A stretch of DNA of 5,452 nucleotides. Source: Emcibacter sp. GTDB taxonomy: Bacteria > Pseudomonadota > Alphaproteobacteria > Sphingomonadales > Emcibacteraceae. A program made the position numbers and the translations under genes. Below the pieces are notes generated by a model, which saw nothing but the letters and a program-made list of their open reading frames with translations, was not told the origin of the DNA and made no database searches. The DNA lies in the NCBI GenBank assembly GCA_027019205.1, contig JALUWZ010000196.1:1-5452 (forward strand). The letters run 5' to 3'. This document shows, piece after piece, positions 1 to 5,452 of the stretch (positions are counted from its first letter, which is position 1; every line of letters begins with the position of its first letter).

Positions 1-135
1 GGGAAAGGGGATATTACTGGACAGCCAGCGGGTCACGTTCCAGTCTGCCAATATTGCCACATGCGCCGCCAAATCCTGCGGGCCAAAGGGTCTGAGCCAC
101 ATCCTGTCGGTTTCTATCTCTTGCGGCAGGGTCAT
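1..135 (-). CDS. GNAT-family N-acetyltransferase, RimJ/RimL-like (N-terminal part only)
   Basis: The 45 visible codons read into the left edge of the window without a stop. The start of the protein (MTLPQEIETDRMWLRPFGPQ, then DLAAHVAILADWNVTRWLS) has the ETDR-x-WLRPF opening and the following D-L/W-N-V-T-RWL pattern typical of acetyltransferases that use acetyl-CoA to modify an amino group (Acetyltransf_3, RimJ/RimL type). The acetyl-CoA loop lies outside the window, so neither substrate nor activity can be judged. The ATG at 135-133 is chosen because GGAG (minus strand, 144-141) sits 5 nt upstream and because it starts one base after the argJ stop (TGA-T-ATG). That spacing implies co-transcription and probable translational coupling with argJ. 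The family call is fairly firm; the specific role is unknown. A role in arginine metabolism is possible but not shown by the sequence. Confidence 0.8.
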   Translation of the reverse strand, partial: MTLPQEIETDRMWLRPFGPQDLAAHVAILADWNVTRWLSSNIPFP

Positions 136-136
136 A

Positions 137-1378
137 TCAGCTCCGGTAATCGGCATTGATGTCGATATAGCCATGGGTCAGATCACAGGTCCAGACAGTC
201 GCCGCGCCCCCGCCCACACCGACATCAACGGAAATCACGATTTCCCGGCCTTTGAGATGGCGGGTGCAGGCCGCCTCGTCATATCCCGGCACGGCCATGC
301 CATATTCGGTCACTTTCTGGCCGCCAATGGTGATTTCGAGCCGGTCGCGATCGGCGGCTTCCCCCGCCTTGCCAACCGCCATAACAATTCGGCCCCAGTT
401 GGCGTCTTCGCCGGCGATGGCGGTCTTGACCAGCGGCGAATTGGCAATGCTCATGGCGATAACCTTTGCCGCCCGGTCGTCTTCGGCCCCGGTGACGGTG
501 ATTTCGATAAATTTGCTCGCCCCCTCGCCATCACGCACCACCTGTTGCGCGAGATCAAGCAGCAGATCCTGAAAAACCATCCGGAAGTTAGCCAGCGCCG
601 GATCACCTGCATGCTTTATCCTGCCATTTCCCGCCTGCCCGGTGGCAAAGGCCAGCAATGTGTCCGAGGTCGAGGTATCACTGTCCACGGTAATCGAATT
701 AAATGACTTGTCGGCAGCCTCCTTTAACAGGCTCTGCAATATATCCTGCGATATATCCGCATCGGTAAAGACATAGGCCAGCATGGTCGCCATGTCCGGG
801 GCAATCATGCCGGAGCCTTTGGCAAAGCCACTGATCTTTACCGGGACTCCACCAATATCGGTCCGGCGCACGGCGCCCTTGGCAAAGGTATCGGTGGTCA
901 GGATGGCGCGGGCCGCCGCCGGCCAGCCGCTGGCGGATAACATCCTAGTAATTTCGTCCATATGGACGGTAATTTTTTCGCTGTCCAGCACTTCACCGAT
1001 AACCCCGGTGGAGGAGATATAAATCTCATGAGTTTCGCAGCCGATTTTTTTGGCGAGCGCCCGGACCGTTGACATCATGGCCACATCTCCGGCCTTGCCG
1101 GTAAAGGCATTGGCATTACCGGCATTAACCAGCAGGGCGCGGGCCTTGCCCCCGGTCGCCAGGTTCCTGCGACAGAAATCCACCGGTGCAGATGAGGTTT
1201 TCGACCGGGTCAGAAGCCCGGCAACGGTGGCCCCGTCCGGAAAAGCAACGCAGAGCAGATCATCCCGGCCCTGATATTTCACACCGGTTGCGGCGGTTGC
1301 CAGCATAACCCCGGTTATTTCCGGAAAATCCGGCAAATTTGCCGGGGCGAGGGGTGAAATTTTTTCTGTTCTGGTCAT
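137..1378 (-). CDS. argJ: Glutamate N-acetyltransferase / ornithine acetyltransferase ArgJ
   Basis: ArgJ moves the acetyl group from N-acetylornithine to glutamate in the cytoplasm, closing the acetyl cycle of arginine biosynthesis. Some members also make N-acetylglutamate from acetyl-CoA; the sequence does not show which type this is. Numbered from the chosen start (413 aa), the self-cleavage site is the Ala-Thr bond in APDMATML, with Thr198 as the new N-terminus and nucleophile of the beta chain. The oxyanion-hole motif SSTGVIGE is near 122-129 (Thr124-Gly125), the substrate lysine is in FAKGSGM (Lys187), the conserved Glu is in RDGEGASK (Glu285), and the family C-terminus INADYRS is intact. 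The frame is open 21 codons further, to an ATG at 1441. I prefer 1378 because family members begin near the SPLAP segment, the 1441 ATG has no Shine-Dalgarno, and a promoter-like sequence lies inside the extension. The ribosome site before 1378 is also weak. The stop is followed after one base by the GNAT start; secA is divergent. Confidence 0.95.
   Translation of the reverse strand: MTRTEKISPLAPANLPDFPEITGVMLATAATGVKYQGRDDLLCVAFPDGATVAGLLTRSKTSSAPVDFCRRNLATGGKARALLVNAGNANAFTGKAGDVAMMSTVRALAKKIGCETHEIYISSTGVIGEVLDSEKITVHMDEITRMLSASGWPAAARAILTTDTFAKGAVRRTDIGGVPVKISGFAKGSGMIAPDMATMLAYVFTDADISQDILQSLLKEAADKSFNSITVDSDTSTSDTLLAFATGQAGNGRIKHAGDPALANFRMVFQDLLLDLAQQVVRDGEGASKFIEITVTGAEDDRAAKVIAMSIANSPLVKTAIAGEDANWGRIVMAVGKAGEAADRDRLEITIGGQKVTEYGMAVPGYDEAACTRHLKGREIVISVDVGVGGGAATVWTCDLTHGYIDINADYRS
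141..144 (-). promoter_or_regulatory. Ribosome binding site of the GNAT gene inside argJ
   Basis: On the minus strand GGAG lies 5 nt before the ATG at 135, within the last codons of argJ. It supports this start and fits a reading in which ribosomes finishing argJ re-initiate on the acetyltransferase gene. Confidence 0.6.
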
Positions 1379-1410
1379 TCGCTTATCAATATTTTTACCT
1401 TTTATCCCCG

Positions 1411-1440
1411 TATATAACCGTGGGACGGGAATATTGTCCA
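1411..1440 (-). promoter_or_regulatory. Candidate sigma-70 promoter for argJ
   Basis: Reading the minus strand, TGGACA (1440-1435, 5 of 6 to the -35 consensus) is followed after 18 nt by TATATA (1416-1411, 4 of 6 to TATAAT). Transcription would begin near 1404, about 25 nt ahead of the ATG at 1378. If real, this rules out the longer argJ start at 1441, which would lie at the -35 box. A 5-bp inverted repeat (CCCGT 1407-1411 with ACGGG 1425-1429) brackets the -10. This is pattern matching only. Confidence 0.4.
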
Positions 1441-1441
1441 T

Positions 1442-1474
1442 ATAATCAGGTAAAATAATGGTCGATCTGATTAT
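1442..1474. repeat. Spaced perfect inverted repeat between the argJ and secA promoters
   Basis: ATAATCAG (1442-1449) and its exact reverse complement CTGATTAT (1467-1474) are separated by 17 nt. The centres of the arms lie 25 bp apart, about two and a half helical turns. The element abuts the upstream edge of the candidate argJ -35 and ends 26 bp before the secA -35, the position expected of a regulator site in a divergent region. The arms do not match an operator I recognise, and I could not align them well to the ArgR box. It may be chance in an AT-rich spacer. Confidence 0.5.
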
Positions 1475-1500
1475 TTATCGCCCTTTTGGGATGATCTGCA

Positions 1501-1529
1501 TTGACAGAATGGCGGGACACTCTTATCTG
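1501..1529 (+). promoter_or_regulatory. Candidate promoter for secA
   Basis: A perfect TTGACA (1501-1506) is followed after 17 nt by TATCTG (1524-1529), which matches TATAAT only in its first three bases. Weakly conserved -10 elements are common in alphaproteobacterial housekeeping promoters. Transcription would start near 1536, giving a leader of about 60 nt before the secA ATG. Confidence 0.45.
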
Positions 1530-1539
1530 TTCTAGATAA
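1523..1539. repeat. Short palindrome over the secA -10 / start region
   Basis: TTATCT (1523-1528) and AGATAA (1534-1539) are perfect reverse complements separated by GTTCT. The 17-bp element covers the proposed -10 and likely transcription start, so it could be an operator. Six-base arms are short enough that chance is a real alternative. Confidence 0.35.
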
Positions 1540-1546
1540 TTTGATG

Positions 1547-1589
1547 GCCCGGGGATATGACAACAGGCCGGGTAACCTTTACGTTAAGG
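1547..1589 (+). other. Possible secondary structure in the secA 5' leader
   Basis: Two stems can be drawn in the leader RNA. GCCCGG (1547-1552) pairs with CCGGGT (1568-1573), with one G-U pair and a 15-nt loop. CCTT (1576-1579) pairs with AAGG (1586-1589) across a 6-nt loop, which would cover most of the secA Shine-Dalgarno sequence. The second stem is only 4 bp and marginal alone. In E. coli, secA translation is controlled through its upstream RNA by SecM; no SecM-like gene is visible here, so any link is inference. Confidence 0.25.
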
Positions 1590-1590
1590 A
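1585..1590 (+). promoter_or_regulatory. Ribosome binding site of secA
   Basis: TAAGGA lies 6 nt before the ATG at 1597 and fixes that start over the in-frame ATG three codons later (1606). Confidence 0.8.
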
Positions 1591-1596
1591 AATAAA

Positions 1597-4362
1597 ATGT
1601 TGGGAATGGGCAAACTTGCCAAAAAGATCTTTGGGACCGCCAATGATCGCTATATCAAAAGCCTGACCCCGATGATTACCGCCATCAATGGGCTGGAAGA
1701 AGACTTTCATAAACTGTCGGATGAGGCGCTCCGGGCCAAAACCACGGAATTCCGTGACCGCCTGAAAGACGGTGCCACGCTCGACAGTCTGCTGCCCGAA
1801 GCCTTTGCCGCTGTCCGTGAAGCGGCGATCAGAACTCTGGGTCAGCGCCATTATGATGTTCAGCTGATCGGCGGGATTGTTCTCCATCAGGGTAAAATTT
1901 CCGAGATGAAAACCGGGGAGGGCAAAACCCTGGTCTCGACTCTGGCCGGTTATCTCAACGCCCTGCCGGGTAAGGGGGTGCATATTGTCACCGTCAATGA
2001 CTATCTCGCCCACCGCGACTCCAGCTGGATGGGGCAGGTGTTTAATTTCCTCGGTCTCTCCACCGGCTGCATCGTCCCCAATATGGAGGAAGAGGACCGC
2101 AAGACGGCCTATGCCGCCGATATCACCTATGCGACCAATAATGAACTGGGGTTCGATTATCTGCGTGACAATATGAAATTTCACCCCGATGCCATGGTCC
2201 AGCGCCCGCCGTCCTTTGCTATCGTTGACGAGGTCGACAGCATCCTGATTGACGAAGCCCGGACCCCGCTGGTGATTTCCGGCCCGACCGAGGATAAATC
2301 AGAACTTTATCTCTCCATCGACAAAATCATTCCTGAACTGGTTGACGCCGATTACGAGGTTGATGAAAAGGCCCGCTCTGTTTCGCTGACCGAAGAGGGG
2401 ATGGAGCATCTTGAACAGATTCTGATAGACCATGACCTGATCAAGGGCGATAATATGTATGACTTCGGCAATGTGACCGTGGTCCATCATGTCAATCAGG
2501 CCCTGCGCGCCCATACCCTGTTCACCCGGGAAAAAGACTATATCGTCAAGGGCAACGAGGTCATCATCATTGACGAATTCACCGGGCGGATGATGGATGG
2601 CCGCCGCTATTCCGACGGGTTGCATCAGGCGCTGGAAGCCAAGGAACGGGTGGAAATCCAGACCGAGAACCAGACCCTGGCCTCCGTCACCTTCCAGAAT
2701 TATTTCCGCCTTTATCCCAAATTGTCCGGCATGACCGGCACCGCCGTAACCGAAGCCTCTGAATTCGAGGAAATCTACAATCTGGGCGTGGTGGAAATTC
2801 CGACCAACCTGCCGGTTTGCCGAATTGATGATGATGATGAAATCTATCGCACGGCTGAGGAAAAATTCGGCGCAATCGTTGAACAGATTGAAACCTGCCA
2901 GAAAGCCGGACAGCCGATTCTGGTCGGCACCGTCAGCATTGAACGGTCGGAATATCTCTCCGACATGCTCAAATCCCGCAAAATTACCCATAATGTCCTG
3001 AATGCCAAATTCCATGAGCAGGAAGCCTATATCATCGGGCAGGCCGGACGGCTCGGAGCCGTCACCATCGCCACCAATATGGCCGGACGCGGCACAGATA
3101 TTCAGCTGGGCGGCAATCTTGACATGCGCATTGAGGCAGAAGTGGTTGCCATAGAAGAAGACGCCCGTAAAAAAGAAGTTGAAAAAATCACCGCTGAAGT
3201 GGCCCAGGAAAAACAACGGGTTCTGGAGGCTGGCGGGCTTTATGTTCTGGGGACTGAACGTCATGAAAGCCGGCGGATTGACAATCAGCTCCGGGGCCGG
3301 TCCGGACGTCAGGGTGACCCGGGTCATTCAAAATTCTTCCTCAGCATGGAAGATGACCTGATGCGGATCTTTGGCGGCGAGCGCATGGACGGCCTGATGC
3401 AGAAATTCGGCTTTGAAGAGGGTGAATCACTGGTGCATCCATGGCTTAACCGCGCCGTGGAAAAATCCCAGGAAAAGGTTGAAGCCCGCAATTATGAAAT
3501 CCGTAAAAATCTGCTGAAATTCGATGATGTGATGAATGACCAGCGCAAGGCAATTTATGACCAGCGCCGTGATGTGATGATCAGTGATGACCTGACCGAA
3601 ACTCTGGCCGATATGCGGGCCGAGGTGATTGAAAATCTGGTTACCACCCATATTCCGCCCCGGGCCTATCCCCAGGACTGGGATGTTGACGGTATGAGCG
3701 TCGAGGCAACCCGTATTTTTGGCCGCGATTTCGGCCTGAAGGAATGGATAAAGGAAGAAGGCATTGATGCGGATGGTTTCGAGGACCGCCTGATTGACGA
3801 AACAGACCGTTTCATGGCGAAACGTGCCGCCAATATTGGCCCGGACATCATGCGTCAGGTCGAACGCAGCCTGCTGCTTCAGGCGATCGACCGCTACTGG
3901 AAAGATCATCTTTCCCAGCTTGATCACCTGCGACAGGTCATTCAGCTCAGGGCTTATGGTCAGCGTGACCCGCTCAATGAATATAAAACCGAAGCCTTTT
4001 CCATGTTTGAAACCATGCTGGAAGAAACCCGCGACAATGTGGTGATGCTGCTGTCCCATATCGAGATACAGGCCGAGGCCCCGCTGCCGGAACTGGAGGA
4101 GCCTGATCTTGCCGCCCTTGACGTCAGTCATATTGATGCGACGACCGGGGAAAATGATGCCAGCATGGGGCTTGATCCCGATGATCCAAAGTCATGGGCC
4201 AATCTGCCGCGCAATGCCCCCTGCCCCTGTGGGTCAGGCAAGAAATACAAACATTGCCACGGCAAAGTCCTGCCAGTTGTCACCAGTCAGAAAACAGGCC
4301 GCAATGACCCCTGTCCCTGTGGATCAGGCAAAAAATACAAACATTGCCACGGCGCGCTTTAG
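1597..4362 (+). CDS. secA: Protein translocase subunit SecA (preprotein-driving ATPase)
   Basis: SecA is the peripheral motor that binds unfolded preproteins, often handed over by SecB, and uses ATP to push them through SecYEG. The 921-residue protein is complete. Nucleotide-binding domain 1 shows the adenine-contacting Q89, Walker A MKTGEGKT (104-111) and Walker B DEVD (211-214). The preprotein cross-linking domain follows at roughly 225-375. Domain 2 carries TNMAGRGTDIQLGG (493-506) and the arginine-rich QLRGRSGRQGDPG segment (564-576). The helical scaffold and wing follow, with DRYWKDHL near 765-772. The C-terminal linker (about 825-870) is acidic. The tail is unusual: two zinc-binding CxCx8CH motifs, ligands C876/C878/C887/H888 and C906/C908/C917/H918, where one is usual. 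The rest looks typical, with no frameshift or missing motif. The gene is divergent from argJ and convergent with purH, so it is probably transcribed alone. Confidence 0.98.
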   Translation: MLGMGKLAKKIFGTANDRYIKSLTPMITAINGLEEDFHKLSDEALRAKTTEFRDRLKDGATLDSLLPEAFAAVREAAIRTLGQRHYDVQLIGGIVLHQGKISEMKTGEGKTLVSTLAGYLNALPGKGVHIVTVNDYLAHRDSSWMGQVFNFLGLSTGCIVPNMEEEDRKTAYAADITYATNNELGFDYLRDNMKFHPDAMVQRPPSFAIVDEVDSILIDEARTPLVISGPTEDKSELYLSIDKIIPELVDADYEVDEKARSVSLTEEGMEHLEQILIDHDLIKGDNMYDFGNVTVVHHVNQALRAHTLFTREKDYIVKGNEVIIIDEFTGRMMDGRRYSDGLHQALEAKERVEIQTENQTLASVTFQNYFRLYPKLSGMTGTAVTEASEFEEIYNLGVVEIPTNLPVCRIDDDDEIYRTAEEKFGAIVEQIETCQKAGQPILVGTVSIERSEYLSDMLKSRKITHNVLNAKFHEQEAYIIGQAGRLGAVTIATNMAGRGTDIQLGGNLDMRIEAEVVAIEEDARKKEVEKITAEVAQEKQRVLEAGGLYVLGTERHESRRIDNQLRGRSGRQGDPGHSKFFLSMEDDLMRIFGGERMDGLMQKFGFEEGESLVHPWLNRAVEKSQEKVEARNYEIRKNLLKFDDVMNDQRKAIYDQRRDVMISDDLTETLADMRAEVIENLVTTHIPPRAYPQDWDVDGMSVEATRIFGRDFGLKEWIKEEGIDADGFEDRLIDETDRFMAKRAANIGPDIMRQVERSLLLQAIDRYWKDHLSQLDHLRQVIQLRAYGQRDPLNEYKTEAFSMFETMLEETRDNVVMLLSHIEIQAEAPLPELEEPDLAALDVSHIDATTGENDASMGLDPDDPKSWANLPRNAPCPCGSGKKYKHCHGKVLPVVTSQKTGRNDPCPCGSGKKYKHCHGAL
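4210..4353 (+). repeat. Tandem duplication encoding two SEC-C zinc motifs at the SecA C-terminus
   Basis: Two 54-bp units, 4210-4263 and 4300-4353, are 50/54 identical with a 90-bp period. Each encodes RNxPCPCGSGKKYKHCHG. Of the four differences, three are synonymous (at 4224/4314, 4233/4323 and 4242/4332) and one changes Ala to Asp (4217/4307). The intervening 12 codons (KVLPVVTSQKTG) have no counterpart after the second unit, which ends GAL-stop. All zinc ligands are present in both copies. The pattern suggests an internal duplication that is either recent or kept uniform by conversion or purifying selection. Confidence 0.9.
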
Positions 4363-4377
4363 GCGATATCCATAATT

Positions 4378-5452
4378 CTAATGTCGGAAATGACGCATGC
4401 CGGTCATGACCATGGCAAGGCCGCGCGCGTTGGCGGCGGCGATAACCTCGTCATCACGCATTGACCCACCGGGCTGAATAACCGCAGTAACCCCGGCTTC
4501 TGCCGCCTGAATCAGCCCGTCGGCAAAGGGAAAAAATGCATCGGAGGCGACAACCGAACCTTTGGTCATTGGCTCCGCAAGACCCGCGGTTTCACTGGCA
4601 TCCTGCGATTTTCGCGCGGCGGTGCGGGCGCTGTCAAGGCGGCTCATCTGTCCGGCGCCGATGCCTACCGTCGCGCTGTCCCTGACATAAATAATAGCAT
4701 TGGATTTCACATGTTTGCACACCGTAAAGGCAAATAGCAGATCATCCAGCTCCCGAGTCGTCGGCGCACGATCAGTAACAACCTTCAGATCATCCGGGTT
4801 TACTTTACCATTGTCACGGCCCTGCAAGAGATAGCCGCCCGCCACCGACTTGATGGTCTGCCCCACGGCCTTCGGGTCTGCCAGTCCGCCGGTAAGCAGC
4901 AGCCGCAGATTTTTCTTTGCCGCCAGAATTTCCAGCGCCGCCGGGTCGGCATCCGGGGCAATGACGACCTCGGTAAAGACCTTTGCGATGGCGGTTGCCG
5001 TGTCTTTATCCAGCGTGCCATTCAACGCAACAATGCCGCCAAAGGCGCTCATCGGATCACAGAGCAGGGCCTGCTCATAAGCCGTGATAAAATCATCCGC
5101 CCGGGCAACACCGCAGGGGTTGGCATGTTTGATGATGGCGACCGCCGGGCCGGAAGCCGGGTCAAATTCACTGACCAGTTCAAAGGCGGCATCGGTATCA
5201 TTAAGATTATTATAGCTCAGTTCCTTGCCCTGAATCTGCCGGGCGGTGGCAATGCCGGGACGGGATCCTGCGCCGGATGACACATAAAAAGCCGCCGACT
5301 GATGCGGGTTTTCACCGTAACGCAGGCTTTGCTTGCGGGTGGCGCTAACTGTGATCCGGTCCGGATAAGCCTCGCCCAGCTGCCCGGCAAACCATGTGGA
5401 GATTGCCGCATCATAGGCCCCGGTACGGGCGAAAGCCGTGGCTGCCAGTCTG
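4378..5452 (-). CDS. purH: Bifunctional AICAR transformylase / IMP cyclohydrolase PurH (C-terminal part)
   Basis: PurH carries out the last two steps of de novo IMP synthesis: formylation of AICAR with 10-formyl-tetrahydrofolate, then ring closure. The frame enters from the right edge without a start; 357 codons are visible. The family is about 520-530 residues long, so roughly 170 N-terminal residues, most of the cyclohydrolase domain, lie outside. Visible residues 1-45 (beginning RLAATAFARTGAYDAAI) are the end of that domain and the linker. LRYGENPHQ (43-51) opens the transformylase domain. The catalytic Lys-His pair is in IIKHANPCG (K108, H109), the conserved Asn is in KSNAIIY, and DAFFPFADG, IQPGGSMRD and the terminal RHFRH are intact. 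A GTG at 5283-5281 is an internal valine codon, not a start, since family sequence continues upstream of it. The gene converges on secA with 15 bp between stop codons. Confidence 0.97.
   Translation of the reverse strand, partial: RLAATAFARTGAYDAAISTWFAGQLGEAYPDRITVSATRKQSLRYGENPHQSAAFYVSSGAGSRPGIATARQIQGKELSYNNLNDTDAAFELVSEFDPASGPAVAIIKHANPCGVARADDFITAYEQALLCDPMSAFGGIVALNGTLDKDTATAIAKVFTEVVIAPDADPAALEILAAKKNLRLLLTGGLADPKAVGQTIKSVAGGYLLQGRDNGKVNPDDLKVVTDRAPTTRELDDLLFAFTVCKHVKSNAIIYVRDSATVGIGAGQMSRLDSARTAARKSQDASETAGLAEPMTKGSVVASDAFFPFADGLIQAAEAGVTAVIQPGGSMRDDEVIAAANARGLAMVMTGMRHFRH

Noticed and set aside
173..706. A 177-codon plus-strand frame opposite argJ.
   Set aside because: It is antisense to a fully motif-supported argJ and has no recognisable domain or ribosome site.
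1544..1666. A 40-codon frame (ATG 1544, TGA 1664) in the secA leader that overlaps the secA start out of frame, a possible leader peptide.
   Set aside because: No Shine-Dalgarno precedes it, it resembles no arrest peptide I know, and a frame of this length is expected by chance.
2827..2838. (GAT)4 in secA giving four Asp residues (411-414), a possible slippage tract.
   Set aside because: It is short and in frame, and an acidic stretch is normal at this point of alphaproteobacterial SecA.
2299..3327. A 342-codon open frame on the minus strand inside secA, plus others at 1579-2184 and 3427-4131.
   Set aside because: They lie wholly or almost wholly opposite secA, which has every family motif intact; the compositions are low-complexity and consistent with antisense shadows of a conserved gene.
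4109..4375. An 88-codon plus-strand frame across the end of secA with a repeated segment.
   Set aside because: Its repeat is only the duplicated zinc-motif DNA read in another frame; secA explains this stretch.
5281..5283. GTG as a purH start codon.
   Set aside because: Recognisable PurH sequence (RYGENPHQ and the linker before it) continues upstream in the same frame to the window edge.

Overview
The window is an ordinary chromosomal stretch of housekeeping genes from a moderately GC-rich bacterium, most likely an alphaproteobacterium. The pointers are the SecA sequence type (N-terminus MLGMGKLAKKIFG, zinc-motif tail with CPCGSGKKYKHCHG), an ArgJ-GNAT gene pair lying divergent to secA, and a degenerate -10 behind a perfect TTGACA upstream of secA. 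I cannot name a genus. No mobile element, tRNA, rRNA, CRISPR array or foreign-looking island is visible.

Layout. Positions 1-135 (minus strand) hold the first 45 codons of a GNAT-family N-acetyltransferase that runs off the left edge. One base separates it from argJ (137-1378, minus), the ornithine acetyltransferase of the cyclic arginine pathway. A 218-bp divergent spacer (1379-1596) carries a candidate argJ promoter, a perfect 8-bp spaced dyad, a candidate secA promoter with a small palindrome over its -10, and a possibly structured secA leader. secA (1597-4362, plus) is complete and encodes the Sec preprotein translocase ATPase. Its C-terminus carries two tandem, near-identical zinc-binding SEC-C motifs instead of the usual one. 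Fifteen bases beyond its stop lies the stop codon of the convergent purH (4378-5452, minus). The visible part of purH is the last 357 codons, covering the whole AICAR transformylase domain.

The genes do not form one pathway: arginine biosynthesis (argJ), protein export (secA) and purine biosynthesis (purH) are simply neighbours. argJ and the GNAT gene look co-transcribed and probably translationally coupled. I see no undescribed multi-gene system. The points most worth a second look are the duplicated SecA zinc motif, the spaced dyad in the divergent regulatory region and the argJ-GNAT coupling.
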